From the NCBI RefSeq assembly GCF_009695635.1, contig NZ_VUNN01000004.1, positions 105,248 to 169,247 of the forward strand: a stretch of 64,000 nt of DNA. The letters are read 5' to 3'. Below are positions 8,255 to 17,675 of this stretch, piece after piece. The notes beneath the pieces are model-generated. The model was not told the origin of the DNA, searched no databases, and saw only the letters and a list, made by a program, of their open reading frames with translations. How positions within the stretch are numbered: the first letter of the stretch is position 1; every line of letters begins with the position of its first letter. The position numbers were made by a program, and so were the translations under genes. This DNA is from Bullifex porci. GTDB lineage: Bacteria > Spirochaetota > Spirochaetia > Sphaerochaetales > Sphaerochaetaceae.

Positions 8255-11200
8255 ATGGAAGAAGCAATAAACAACGTAGAACAGGTTAAGAAATCATCTT
8301 TTGTACACCTACATAATCATACAGACTATTCACTATTAGATGGTGCAGCTCCTATCGCAAAATATGTCGCTAAGGCCCAAGCAGAGGGTATGGATGCACT
8401 TGCAATTACCGATCACGGAAATATGTATGGTGCACTTAGATTTTACAAGGCCTGTAAGGCTGCAGGAATAAAGCCAATAATTGGCTGCGAATTTTACGTT
8501 AATCCAAAGGATAGAAGAGACCAACGTCCAAGTAGCGAGGGTAATAGATATTATCACCTAGTTTTACTAGCAATGAATGATAGAGGCTACCACCATTTGA
8601 TGGAGCTTAATACTATTGCATTCACAGAGGGCTACTACTATAAGCCAAGAATCGACGATGAGGTACTTAAGAGCCATAGCGAGGATTTAATTTGTCTTTC
8701 AGCATGTCTTGCTGGTGAAATTCTACAGCTTCTATTAAAGGACCAATATGATTTAGCTAAGGAGCGTGCTCTTTGGTTTAAGGATTTATTTGGAGATAGA
8801 TTTTATCTTGAAATGCAGGACCATGGTCTTCCTGAGCAAAAGAAGACTAACCCAATGCTCTATAAGCTATCAAAGGAGCTAGATATACCTGTAGTTTGTA
8901 CTAATGATATTCACTATATAAATAAAAGTGATGCAATCGCACAGGATGTATTACTTTGTATTGGTACAGGCTCAAAGGTCCAGGATGAGAAGAGAATGAG
9001 GTTCCCTAATGACCAATTCTACTTTAAGAGTGAAGAAGAGATGGCAGAGCTCTTTAGCTGGTGTCCTGAGGCTCTTGAAAACACACGTAAGCTAGCTGAT
9101 AGAGTTGATATCAACATTAAATTCCCTGGTCCACTACTCCCTGAGTATGAAATTCCAGAGGGCTTTAAGGATACTAAGGAGTATTTAGTATGGTTAAGCT
9201 ATGATGGATGTAAGAAAAGATATGGTGAAGTTACTCCAGCCTTAAAGGAAAGACTCGATTACGAATTAAATATTATTCTTACAATGGACTTCCAGGGATA
9301 CTTCCTAATTGTTCGCGATTACATCCACTGGGCTAAGATGCATGATATCCCAGTTGGTCCAGGTCGTGGCTCAGGAGCAGGCTCACTTGTTGCCTACTCT
9401 ATTACAATTACAGATGTAGACCCTATAAAATATAACCTACTCTTTGAAAGATTCTTAAACCCAGAAAGAGTATCAATGCCTGACTTTGATATCGACTTCT
9501 GCTTCGAAAGAAGAGGTGAAGTAATTCAATATGTAACAGAGCACTATGGTAAGGATCGTGTAGGCCAAATATGTACATTCGGAACTCTTAAGGCTAAGGC
9601 TGTAGTAAAGGACTGTGCTAGAGCTCTAGATATTCCATATGATGAGAGTAACCAGATTTGTAAGCTCATCCCAGATGAGCCTAAGATGACAATTAAAAAA
9701 GCACTCGATGCAGAGCCAAAACTACAAGCGATTAAGGAAAGAGGCGGTGTATATGAGGAGCTATTTAACGTTGCTGAGGTATTAGAGGGTGGAAATAGAC
9801 ATACCTCTCTCCATGCTGCAGGTGTAGTTATTGGTAAAACTCCATTAATAGACTATGTACCGCTTAGCTATGATCCAAAGTCACACTCAGTAGCAACTCA
9901 ATATACTATGGACCAAATTGAAGAGTGTGGTCTTGTAAAGATGGACTTCTTAGGGCTAAAGACTCTTACTTTAATTAAGCATACAGTAGATCTTATTCAT
10001 AAGAAAAATCCAGATTTCGATATCAATAAAATTGATGAGCTCGATAAAGCCACCTTCGATATGCTTAAGAGAGGTGACAGCGCTTGTGTATTCCAGTTTG
10101 AATCTGCTGGTATGCAGAAGATTTTAAAGGATGCTCAGCCTAATAATATTGAAGATTTAGTTGCCTTGAATGCTCTATATCGTCCAGGTCCAATGCAATA
10201 TATCGATCGTTATGTTGCATGTAAAAATGGAGTTCAGGAAATTGAATATGCAGACCCTGAGCTTGAGCCAATTCTAAAGAATACCTATGGAGTTATTGTT
10301 TACCAGGAGCAGGTAATGCAGGTTGCCCAAATTATTGCAGGCTACACACTTGGTCAAGCAGATATCCTTAGACGTATCATGGGTAAGAAGAAGGTTGAAA
10401 AGCTTGCAGAGGAAAAGGTCAAATTTGTTGCAGGTGCCCAAAAGCTTGGAAGAGACCCAAAGCATGCAGAGGATATCTTTGAAATGCTAGAGCCATTTGC
10501 TCAATATGGCTTTAACAAGTCACATGCGGTTGCTTACTCAATTGTTGCATACCAAACAGCCTTCTTAAAGGCTAACTACCCTAGTGAGTTCTTAGCAGCA
10601 AACCTTACAAACGAAATGAGTAACCCTGAGAAATTCAAGGAGTACCTTGCACTCGCTGATACAATGGGAATTAAATTACTACCACCTGATATCAACAACT
10701 CAGATAAGCACTTCAATGTTGTTGATAATAATATCGTATATGGACTTTCTGGCATTAAGAATGTAGGTGAGGCTTTAACAGGTATTATTGTTGAGGAAAG
10801 AGAAAAAAATGGACCATACAAGTCATTTACAGATTTCTTATCAAGACAGCCTGATTTAAATTCTAGAGCGATCGAAGCATTAATTAAGGCTGGTACCTTC
10901 GATTCTCTAAATATTAATAGAGCTACATTAATTGCTAACCTTGAGGATGCTATTGCATATGAAAAATCATCTCGTGAAACTACCGCCTATGGCCAGATTT
11001 CACTCTTTGGAGACGATATATCATTAGGTAGCTATGAGATGAAGGTTGTTGAGGAGTGGCCAAAGAGAGAGATGCTTGAGCTTGAGAAGGAATATCTTGG
11101 CTTCTATGTTTCTGGCCATCCTCTTGATAGTTTCAAGGAAGATATTGAGCGCTGTGTATGGGTCGATATCTCAAAGCCAGAGGAGCTACCAATTAATAGA

Positions 11201-11707
11201 AATGTCTCTTTAATTTGCCAGGTAATGAACTTTAGGGTTATTAAGACTAAAACTGGTGCAAAGATGGCTACCTATTCACTCGTTAATTACCAAGGAACCT
11301 TTGAAGCAGTTGCCTTTCCTAAGGATTATGATAAATTTGAAGATAAGGTAGCTTTAGATGGTATTTATGGCTTTGTAGGTTATTTTGATAATAAAAAGGA
11401 TCCTACAAATCCACAATTTATCGTTAAAGAAATATGTGAGCCTTCAGAGCTAAAGACAGAGGCTATTTCCTCATTAGTTATAGAGCTTAATGAGGAGGAG
11501 TCTGCTGGAGAAAACTTTGAGATGCTCGCAAATGATTTAAAGAGCTATTTTGTTGACCATAGTGGTTCCCTTCCTGTATTTGCATATCTTGGTGAAAATA
11601 GAAAGGAAAAGATTAGATTCGGAAGAGAGTATTCTGTTAGCTTCTCTAAGGAGCTGAAAAAAGAATTAGCGGGATATCCATTGGTCAATTCAGCTTGGTT
11701 TGAGTGA
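8255..11707 (+). CDS. dnaE: DNA polymerase III alpha subunit
   Basis: Replicative polymerase of the DnaE1 class, about 1150 residues, normal family length. The N-terminal PHP domain begins SFVHLHNHTDYSLLDGA and continues with ALAITDHGNMYGA. The polymerase core includes PVGPGRGSGAGSLVAY and the catalytic aspartates of MPDFDIDFCFERRG near residue 410. A Pro/Gly-rich fingers block ALYRPGPMQYIDRY, the tandem helix-hairpin-helix region and a C-terminal OB-fold follow. An in-frame GTG at 8216 would add 13 residues, but the family starts a few residues before the VHLHNH block, so the ATG at 8255 is preferred. No Shine-Dalgarno sequence is obvious. It is followed closely by a YggT-like gene. Confidence 0.96.
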   Translation: MEEAINNVEQVKKSSFVHLHNHTDYSLLDGAAPIAKYVAKAQAEGMDALAITDHGNMYGALRFYKACKAAGIKPIIGCEFYVNPKDRRDQRPSSEGNRYYHLVLLAMNDRGYHHLMELNTIAFTEGYYYKPRIDDEVLKSHSEDLICLSACLAGEILQLLLKDQYDLAKERALWFKDLFGDRFYLEMQDHGLPEQKKTNPMLYKLSKELDIPVVCTNDIHYINKSDAIAQDVLLCIGTGSKVQDEKRMRFPNDQFYFKSEEEMAELFSWCPEALENTRKLADRVDINIKFPGPLLPEYEIPEGFKDTKEYLVWLSYDGCKKRYGEVTPALKERLDYELNIILTMDFQGYFLIVRDYIHWAKMHDIPVGPGRGSGAGSLVAYSITITDVDPIKYNLLFERFLNPERVSMPDFDIDFCFERRGEVIQYVTEHYGKDRVGQICTFGTLKAKAVVKDCARALDIPYDESNQICKLIPDEPKMTIKKALDAEPKLQAIKERGGVYEELFNVAEVLEGGNRHTSLHAAGVVIGKTPLIDYVPLSYDPKSHSVATQYTMDQIEECGLVKMDFLGLKTLTLIKHTVDLIHKKNPDFDINKIDELDKATFDMLKRGDSACVFQFESAGMQKILKDAQPNNIEDLVALNALYRPGPMQYIDRYVACKNGVQEIEYADPELEPILKNTYGVIVYQEQVMQVAQIIAGYTLGQADILRRIMGKKKVEKLAEEKVKFVAGAQKLGRDPKHAEDIFEMLEPFAQYGFNKSHAVAYSIVAYQTAFLKANYPSEFLAANLTNEMSNPEKFKEYLALADTMGIKLLPPDINNSDKHFNVVDNNIVYGLSGIKNVGEALTGIIVEEREKNGPYKSFTDFLSRQPDLNSRAIEALIKAGTFDSLNINRATLIANLEDAIAYEKSSRETTAYGQISLFGDDISLGSYEMKVVEEWPKREMLELEKEYLGFYVSGHPLDSFKEDIERCVWVDISKPEELPINRNVSLICQVMNFRVIKTKTGAKMATYSLVNYQGTFEAVAFPKDYDKFEDKVALDGIYGFVGYFDNKKDPTNPQFIVKEICEPSELKTEAISSLVIELNEEESAGENFEMLANDLKSYFVDHSGSLPVFAYLGENRKEKIRFGREYSVSFSKELKKELAGYPLVNSAWFE

Positions 11708-11715
11708 GGTTTGAT

Positions 11716-12306
11716 ATGAATACTTTTTTGCTCGATATGGCAGCCTTTTTTGCTCGCTTGATATCTCTATATTCCTTTTTTATTTGGATAAGAATATTCC
11801 TCTCTTGGGTAAATCCTTATCCTAGAGAAGGCTCTCTAACCTATTACTTTGCTTTAATAGTAGATCCTTTTTTGAATCTATTTCGCTCAAAGCACTTTAG
11901 AGTAGGAATATTAGATATCTCTCCTATATTTGCAATTGCAGTACTTTCCCTACTTCAAAGCCTTCTTAAGCTATTTTCTGTATATGGAACTCTAAGATTC
12001 GGTTGGATTCTTAGCTTACTTCTGCAATACCTATGGTCATATGGAATTCAAATCTTTTTAATGTTTGCAATTATCATCATGATAGTAAGAACTATTGCAA
12101 CATTTACAGGTTCATTTGCGCTTTCAAGGATTGCAACTCTTGCTGACCCATTAATGAAACAGGTTAGAGAAACCTTTTTCTCTAGACGCTTAGTAAAGGA
12201 TACAACCCTTGCTTTACTAACCTTAGCAATATTAATTGCAATCTATGGAATGCTTAGCTTCATATTATCATACCTTATTTCTTATGCTATGAGGATTCCA
12301 TTCTGA
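11716..12306 (+). CDS. YggT family integral membrane protein
   Basis: 196 residues with two copies of the YggT unit. The first contains SFFIWIRIFLSWVNPYP and IVDPFLNLFRS. The second contains FAIIIMIVRTIATFTG and LADPLMKQVRETFF. Each unit has two membrane helices joined by the conserved DP motif before a basic stretch. The family is linked to osmotic stress and division-associated membrane organisation in other bacteria, but its biochemistry is not settled. A GTG at 11704 is possible, but GAGG six bases before the ATG at 11716 favours the latter. The stop overlaps the recG start (TGATG). Confidence 0.85.
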   Translation: MNTFLLDMAAFFARLISLYSFFIWIRIFLSWVNPYPREGSLTYYFALIVDPFLNLFRSKHFRVGILDISPIFAIAVLSLLQSLLKLFSVYGTLRFGWILSLLLQYLWSYGIQIFLMFAIIIMIVRTIATFTGSFALSRIATLADPLMKQVRETFFSRRLVKDTTLALLTLAILIAIYGMLSFILSYLISYAMRIPF

Positions 12307-14342
12307 TGTTTTTATCTGAGCTAACAACTCCTATCGAACGGCTACAGGGTGTTGGAAAGGTACGTGCTAACGACTATCACACAAAGCTTGGTGTCGATAC
12401 CTTTAAAGACCTCCTAGCTCTTAGCCCAAGAGCCTATGAGGATAGGACAAAGCTCACATCAGTTAAAGATTTAAAAGCTGGTGAAAATGTTATTAATACT
12501 AAGATAAAGGTTCAATCACACACATATTTTGGTGGCTTTAAGAAGAATGAGAGAACACTCAAGGTAATAGTTCAAGATTTATCAGGAACTAGGATTTCCC
12601 TTCTTTGCTTTGGAAGAAGCTTCTTAGAAAAAACTCTTCAAGCAGGTTCTGTATGGTTTATTAATGCAACTGTTAACCAATGGAATGGAGAGTGGCAATC
12701 ATCTGCCTTTTCTGTGTATAGAACACAAGAGGAAGCGGGTCTTGGAAGAGTAATTCCAATATATCCAATGGGTGGCTCATTAACTCAGAAATCAATTAGA
12801 AAGGATATTAACACTATACTTTCAAATAAATATTTAACCTTTGATGATGAACTCCCAGCTAGACTATATGAAAAATATGGATTAATGCACACAGATAGTG
12901 CTATTCGTCTTATGCATATGCCAAGGAGTATGGAGGAGGTAAGAGCTAGTAAGAGGACTCTTGCTCTCACAGAGCTTTTATTAATGGAAATAGCTCTAAT
13001 GCGCCAAAGTTCTTATGAAAAAAGTAATAAAAAAAGTACAATTAGTGATATTGAGAAGAAGCTAATATCAACACTTCCATTCTCTTTAACTAAAGACCAG
13101 ATAAAGAGTCTAAGTGAAATTAGAAACGACCTTGATAATCAAAAATCTATGAATAGACTTTTACAGGGTGATGTAGGCTCAGGAAAAACATTAATAGCAT
13201 GGATTAGTAGTCTTCATGAGATCGCGAAAGGTCATCAGGTAGCCTTTATGGCTCCTACCGAGCTTCTTGCAAGGCAGCATGCTGAAAAGGCTGCAGAGCT
13301 TTTAGAACCACTTGGAGTTAAAATTGCTTTTATTACAGGGGACGTAAAGGGCAAGGGAAGAAAATATTTATTAGAGGCTCTAAAAAATGGGGAAGTCGAT
13401 ATAGCCATCGGTACTCATGCTCTCTTTTCCAAGGATGTAGTATTTAAGAACCTAAGATATGTAATAATAGATGAGCAGCATCGCTTTGGTGTTGAGCAAA
13501 GACTTGCATTAACCTCCAAGGGTGAGATCCCTCACCTACTTTTAATGACTGCCACTCCTATACCAAGAACGTTAGCACTAACAATGTTTTCGGACCTACA
13601 GGTATCATCTATACATACAATGCCTCAAGGTAGAAAGCCAATTACGACATATCTTGTTAAGGAAGAAAACCGAGAGAAGATGTATCAAACTATTGCTGTA
13701 GAGTTTAAAAGAGGTCACCAAGCTTACTTTGTATATCCCCGTATTGAGGATGAGGGTGATAGTGGCCTTAGAGATGTAAAAAATATGTTTACATACCTAC
13801 AGAAGGAGTACCCAAATATTCCATCTGCCCTCATACACTCAAAGGTTCCTGAGGATGAGAAGATGCAAATCCTAACAGATTTTAGAGCTAAGAAAATAAG
13901 CTATCTTGTTGCGACCTCTGTTATTGAGGTTGGTATTGATATCCCAATGGCTACCTGCATGGTTATAGAGCATGCAGAGCGCTTTGGACTTGCAGCTCTT
14001 CATCAGCTGAGAGGTCGTGTAGGTAGAAGTGATTTACAAAGCTATTGCTTCTTAGTATATTCCTCTTCATTAAGTGATGACTCAAAAGCAAGACTAAGGG
14101 TAATGAAGGAAAGCACAGATGGCTTCTATATTGCTGAAAAGGATCTCGAGATTAGAGGTCCTGGTGAAATAGCAGGTGCTAAGCAATCGGGGTTCTTAAA
14201 GCTAAGATATGCTTCCCTAGTAAATGATATTGACCTAATAGAGATTGCAAAAAAGGAAGCACTTGAGATAATAAGAACAGATAAGGGCTTAATCAGCACA
14301 GAGAACTATATGCTGAGAATTAATATTGAACAGGAAGGATGA
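12306..14342 (+). CDS. recG: ATP-dependent DNA helicase RecG
   Basis: 678 residues, the usual RecG size. It remodels stalled forks and branched DNA in recombination and repair. The N-terminal wedge/OB domain (LQGVGKVRANDYHTKLG, GTRISLLCFG) precedes the helicase core. Walker A is LLQGDVGSGKTLIAW near residue 287 and the DEXH box is IIDEQHRFGVEQR near 388. Motif III is LLLMTATPIPRTLALT and motif VI is HQLRGRVGRSDLQSYCFLVY near 566. RecG, rather than Mfd or PriA, is indicated by the N-terminal wedge and the FGVEQR motif. It overlaps the preceding yggT-like gene and lies one base before rsmD, so the group forms a compact operon. Confidence 0.96.
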   Translation: MFLSELTTPIERLQGVGKVRANDYHTKLGVDTFKDLLALSPRAYEDRTKLTSVKDLKAGENVINTKIKVQSHTYFGGFKKNERTLKVIVQDLSGTRISLLCFGRSFLEKTLQAGSVWFINATVNQWNGEWQSSAFSVYRTQEEAGLGRVIPIYPMGGSLTQKSIRKDINTILSNKYLTFDDELPARLYEKYGLMHTDSAIRLMHMPRSMEEVRASKRTLALTELLLMEIALMRQSSYEKSNKKSTISDIEKKLISTLPFSLTKDQIKSLSEIRNDLDNQKSMNRLLQGDVGSGKTLIAWISSLHEIAKGHQVAFMAPTELLARQHAEKAAELLEPLGVKIAFITGDVKGKGRKYLLEALKNGEVDIAIGTHALFSKDVVFKNLRYVIIDEQHRFGVEQRLALTSKGEIPHLLLMTATPIPRTLALTMFSDLQVSSIHTMPQGRKPITTYLVKEENREKMYQTIAVEFKRGHQAYFVYPRIEDEGDSGLRDVKNMFTYLQKEYPNIPSALIHSKVPEDEKMQILTDFRAKKISYLVATSVIEVGIDIPMATCMVIEHAERFGLAALHQLRGRVGRSDLQSYCFLVYSSSLSDDSKARLRVMKESTDGFYIAEKDLEIRGPGEIAGAKQSGFLKLRYASLVNDIDLIEIAKKEALEIIRTDKGLISTENYMLRINIEQEG

Positions 14343-14343
14343 G

Positions 14344-14883
14344 ATGAGAATCACAGGCGGAAAGTATTGTAGAAGAAATGTTGTATGTCCACCAGGTGTT
14401 ATTAGACCTGCTATGGATAGAATGAGAGAGTCACTATTCTCAATCTTAGGTGATCTCTCAGGTCTCTCTTTTCTAGATCTCTTTTCAGGTAGTGGCTGCG
14501 TTGCTATTGAAGCAGCCTCACGTGGTGCAGAACCAATTCATCTCGTTGAGATGGATAGAGGGAAAAGAGAAACTATTGAGAAAAACTTATCATTTGTTGA
14601 TGAAGAAAAGCATCTATTTATGATGGATGTAACAAGATATATTCTTACATCTAGCTATAAATATGACATTATATATGCCGATCCACCTTTTAATATGGAA
14701 GGTAAGGTAGAGCTAGCGAAGAAGATTGCTTCAAGAGAGATGTTAAAAGATCATGGACTTTTTATCATCCACTATCCTGAGGAGGAAAAGAAGCTTTGGC
14801 CTGAGGAGATCGAGGGCTTTAGCTTTAAGGATGAGAGAAAATATGGCCGTTCAATGGTACGCTTTTATGAGGTGAGAAGATGA
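14344..14883 (+). CDS. rsmD: 16S rRNA (guanine966-N2)-methyltransferase
   Basis: 179 residues. RsmD methylates G966 of 16S rRNA in the assembled 30S subunit. The N-terminal block MRITGGKYCRR and RPAMDRMRESLFSIL are family signatures. SAM binding is through LDLFSGSGCVAIEAASRGA and the catalytic motif is YADPPF (the DPPF form of NPPY). The ATG at 14344 is chosen because the protein then starts exactly at the conserved MRI(T/V)GG motif and an AGGAAGGA ribosome site precedes it. An upstream in-frame ATG at 14326 lies inside recG. The stop overlaps the thioesterase start. Confidence 0.94.
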   Translation: MRITGGKYCRRNVVCPPGVIRPAMDRMRESLFSILGDLSGLSFLDLFSGSGCVAIEAASRGAEPIHLVEMDRGKRETIEKNLSFVDEEKHLFMMDVTRYILTSSYKYDIIYADPPFNMEGKVELAKKIASREMLKDHGLFIIHYPEEEKKLWPEEIEGFSFKDERKYGRSMVRFYEVRR

Positions 14884-15692
14884 GTTTTTACATCACTGAT
14901 GATAATATCGGGCATCTAGATCACACTGTTATGACAAGTGAATCTGATTCATACAACACTACTAGACTTTCTCTTTACCAAGCTCTTGTACAAGAAATTG
15001 CAGGCCTACATGCAGATAAAAGAGGTGTAGGTATTCCAGATTTACAATCTAATGGTAAGACTTGGGTTATTGCACGCTCTAGAATGGAAGTGTATTACTA
15101 TGGCTCCTGGAAGGATGAAATTGAGGTTGAAACCTGGCCACAGGACCCAATTGGCTTAAACTGCCCTAGAATAGTAAGAGCAAAGGATAAAAATAGTAAC
15201 AGACCTCTATTTTTTGCAAACACTAAGTGGGCTATCATTGATACTATTAAGGGTAGACCATTAAGACCCAAGGAAGTAACAGATGCTTTAATGCTACCTC
15301 CAAAGGAATTACAAATCGATGCAACTCTTCCAAATAACCTAGAGCTAATAGAGTCTTCAAATGTATTTATTAAAGAGTATGTACCTACAATTCACTTTCT
15401 AGATACAGACTTAAACCATCATGTTAATAATTTATCCTATATAAATTGGATATTAGAATCCCTTCCTGAGGAGTTCATGGACCAATTTAAACCATCCTTA
15501 ATTGATGTTAGGTGGATAAGGCAAACCTTCAGAAAGGATAAGCTAATTGTTACAATATTTGCAAAGGATAGTAATGAGCTATCAAAGCAAAAGCCTGAGC
15601 TTTATTTTAAAATAGAAAGAATTAAGGAGGATGGCTCAAGAGAGGATGTCTTTGACGCCATCACAGAGTGGAAAAGTAGAGATTCATTCTAA
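14880..15692 (+). CDS. acyl-ACP thioesterase family protein
   Basis: 270 residues, two tandem hotdog folds as in bacterial relatives of plant FatA/FatB. It should release fatty acids from acyl carrier protein in the cytoplasm. The N-terminal half contains QEIAGLHADKRGVGI and VYYYGSWKDEIEVETWP. The second hotdog contains DTDLNHHVNNLSYINW near residue 178, with the conserved Asp, Asn, His and Asn of the active site. The ATG overlaps the rsmD stop, and the 3' end overlaps the convergent slyX gene by 4 bases. Confidence 0.88.
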   Translation: MSFYITDDNIGHLDHTVMTSESDSYNTTRLSLYQALVQEIAGLHADKRGVGIPDLQSNGKTWVIARSRMEVYYYGSWKDEIEVETWPQDPIGLNCPRIVRAKDKNSNRPLFFANTKWAIIDTIKGRPLRPKEVTDALMLPPKELQIDATLPNNLELIESSNVFIKEYVPTIHFLDTDLNHHVNNLSYINWILESLPEEFMDQFKPSLIDVRWIRQTFRKDKLIVTIFAKDSNELSKQKPELYFKIERIKEDGSREDVFDAITEWKSRDSF

Positions 15693-15892
15693 TAATGTGG
15701 GGGCTTTCTATTAGGTCTTGATGGAGAGCCCACCTCCTCTATTAGCTCTTCAAGCTTCTTTGTAACCTGTAAAAGCTTGATATTCATAGCATCTATATTT
15801 TTCTGTTGCTCAATTACAACTTCATTTAATTCTGCAACCTGTGCTTCAAGGTACGATACCTTTATCTCAACCTGTTCCAATTCTTCGTTCAT
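15689..15892 (-). CDS. slyX: SlyX-like coiled-coil protein
   Basis: 67 residues, nearly all predicted coiled coil with heptads such as LEQVEIKVSYLEAQVAELNE, then a short tail ending RKPPHY. The QQKNIDAMN segment and the PPHY end are the SlyX signature. Function is unknown in most bacteria. The ATG at 15892 is chosen over an upstream TTG at 15901; neither has a clear ribosome site. It is convergent with the thioesterase gene. Confidence 0.75.
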   Translation of the reverse strand: MNEELEQVEIKVSYLEAQVAELNEVVIEQQKNIDAMNIKLLQVTKKLEELIEEVGSPSRPNRKPPHY

Positions 15893-15925
15893 ATAAAACA
15901 ATTTTATTACTACTTCTTTTATTAT

Positions 15926-15973
15926 GCAACAAACCTTGTTGCTTCTTGTTGTATTAAAAAAATATGATATACT
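15926..15973 (+). promoter_or_regulatory. promoter and operator-like palindrome for the 15994 regulator
   Basis: A good sigma70 promoter, TTGTTG at 15946 and TATACT at 15968 with a 16-bp spacer, lies in front of the regulator gene. Just upstream at 15926-15942 is a perfect 7-bp inverted repeat, GCAACAA-ACC-TTGTTGC. Its position suggests an operator for autoregulation or for the divergent slyX gene; this is inference. Confidence 0.5.
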
Positions 15974-15993
15974 AATTTTTATCGGAGTATTTT

Positions 15994-16953
15994 ATGAAAG
16001 GTGAAAGAGTTGCACAATTAGAGCTATTACTACGCTCTCACCCAGAGGGTTTAAGAAGAGCAGAAATAGCAAGAAGACTTGGTGTTCATAGATCAACTAT
16101 ATCACGATATGTTGAGGACCTCTCTGAGCATATCGATGTTTATGAAGAGAATAATCTAATTAAAATTAAGCAAAAGGAAGAGGATGAAAATATTGCTCTC
16201 TCAATATATGAGTCTCTAGCCTTCAACCTTAGTGCAGAGGTTCTTATAAATAATAGTGAGATTCAATCACCACACCTAGCCTCAGGTTTAAGAAAGATAG
16301 CAATGAACATGCGCTCCTATGCACCAAAGATTAGTGACAACATGCTAATGGTTGCAGAAAAGATAGACCAAGAGGTGCAGAAGAATAGAAATAAAAATAC
16401 TAAATATAACGCTATATTAGAGGTTTTAATCGATGCTTGGGTAACTGGTAGAATTGTACGTATAGAGCTATCAGATAACGATGAGATCGAGCTTGCACCA
16501 TACTTTATTGGCTTTAGAGATGAAAATAAAACTAGACAGCCAATTAGTGTAACAGGTCGTCTTAGACATACTAAAGAAATTATTACACTCGATATTACAA
16601 AGATAGTAAGTGCTACTCTTCTTGATGAAACCTACACTATCCCTGATAACCTAAAGCCATTTAAGATGGATAAGGAAAAGGAAGAGTCATACGATGCTAT
16701 TGATATGGTTCCACTTGTACTTGAGCTTCAAGAGAAATCTGCATTAAATGCCTTTAGAAATATTATTCATGGTGATATTAATATCGTTAAGGATGAAAAC
16801 AATAAGATAAAGTGTTCCTTTGAGGTTGAAAACTCAATTGAAGTAATGATGAAAATTTTCCAATGTGGAAAATCTGTAAGAATTATCTCACCTGACAGCT
16901 ACAGAGAAAAATATCTAAATTACCTTAAAGAAATTATTTCGATTTATAACTAA
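15994..16953 (+). CDS. HTH transcriptional regulator of the WYL type
   Basis: 319 residues. The N-terminus is a winged helix of the HTH_11 kind (HPEGLRRAEIARRLGVHRST, then ISRYVEDLSEHIDVYE). A helical linker follows, then a WYL-like region (GRIVRIELSDNDEIELAPYF, LRHTKEIITLDITKI) and a C-terminal WCX-like segment ending VRIISPDSYREKYLNYLKEI. Such proteins sense ligands or nucleic acids and often regulate stress or defence genes. GGAG eight bases before the ATG supports the start. It is monocistronic, with its own promoter and a strong terminator. Targets are not visible from sequence other than the palindrome in front of it. Confidence 0.78.
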   Translation: MKGERVAQLELLLRSHPEGLRRAEIARRLGVHRSTISRYVEDLSEHIDVYEENNLIKIKQKEEDENIALSIYESLAFNLSAEVLINNSEIQSPHLASGLRKIAMNMRSYAPKISDNMLMVAEKIDQEVQKNRNKNTKYNAILEVLIDAWVTGRIVRIELSDNDEIELAPYFIGFRDENKTRQPISVTGRLRHTKEIITLDITKIVSATLLDETYTIPDNLKPFKMDKEKEESYDAIDMVPLVLELQEKSALNAFRNIIHGDINIVKDENNKIKCSFEVENSIEVMMKIFQCGKSVRIISPDSYREKYLNYLKEIISIYN

Positions 16954-16959
16954 TTATCG

Positions 16960-16992
16960 TTGTGGGTATCTTATTTACCCACAATTTTTTTT
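16960..16992 (+). terminator. intrinsic terminator after the WYL-type regulator
   Basis: A 9-bp perfect stem, TTGTGGGTA and TACCCACAA, with a 7-nt loop is followed by eight T residues on the plus strand. It ends the 15994 regulator transcript. The last codons of the convergent pseudogene read through this stem. Confidence 0.85.
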
Positions 16993-17641
16993 ACTTAGTT
17001 CATCCATCTCTATATTCAATGTGTCAATAAAGCATTTTATGTGGTATCCATCTGTTGTTGCGTGATGACATGTCATAGAAAGAGGCATGATTAACTCTCC
17101 ATTTCTATTTACTATCTTACCTGCTTCTACAGATGGAAAAATAATACTCTTTATTCTCAAATGAATGCATAGCAAAATGATTAAACTCAACCCATGGAAT
17201 AGTAGAAACGGTATATGCATTTTTAGGAGGAATTCCATTACATAATATTCCATGTACATCACCATATTTCTTTTGGTTCGTGATATAGCTTTGATAAAAA
17301 GTTAAAAAATCATCTGAATACTCACACCACATAAGAGAAAAGGTTTTATCATCGTCATGAAAGGTTGCATATAGTGGCGTTAAGGTATCGTAATAACCAA
17401 GTACTCCATTCTCCTTTGCAATCTTAAACTCTTTTTGTTTATTTAAGCTCTTTGTAACTACATACGAATAAGCAAGAAAGAATTTTAACTTTTTATCTTC
17501 CATTGCTCTTTTAAGCTTAGTCACATTAATTTTAAAGGTTAACGAGTACCCTGTTGGTGCAATTGATGAAAAATAATAGAAAATTTCTCTTCCATTCCAA
17601 TCATTAAAATCGATAGGTGTAAAGTTTATTTTCTCCTTCAC
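16975..17641 (-). pseudogene. frameshifted chloramphenicol acetyltransferase family gene
   Basis: Two minus-strand reading frames join into one CAT-like protein of about 220 residues. The first part has INFTPIDFNDWNGREIFYYF and KFFLAYSYVVTKSLNKQ. The second part carries the active-site block MTCHHATTDGYH with the catalytic His. The frame breaks in a run of five T at 17137-17141 (A on the plus strand); four would restore it. The only visible start is a GTG at 17641. AAGGAG lies just before an ATA codon in the place where CATs normally start with ATG, so the start may also be damaged. Members acetylate chloramphenicol or other small acceptors; this copy is probably inactive unless the frameshift is a sequencing error. 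Confidence 0.8.
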
Positions 17642-17675
17642 ACCTATCGTAATACCAAATATTAATAGCTAAGCT

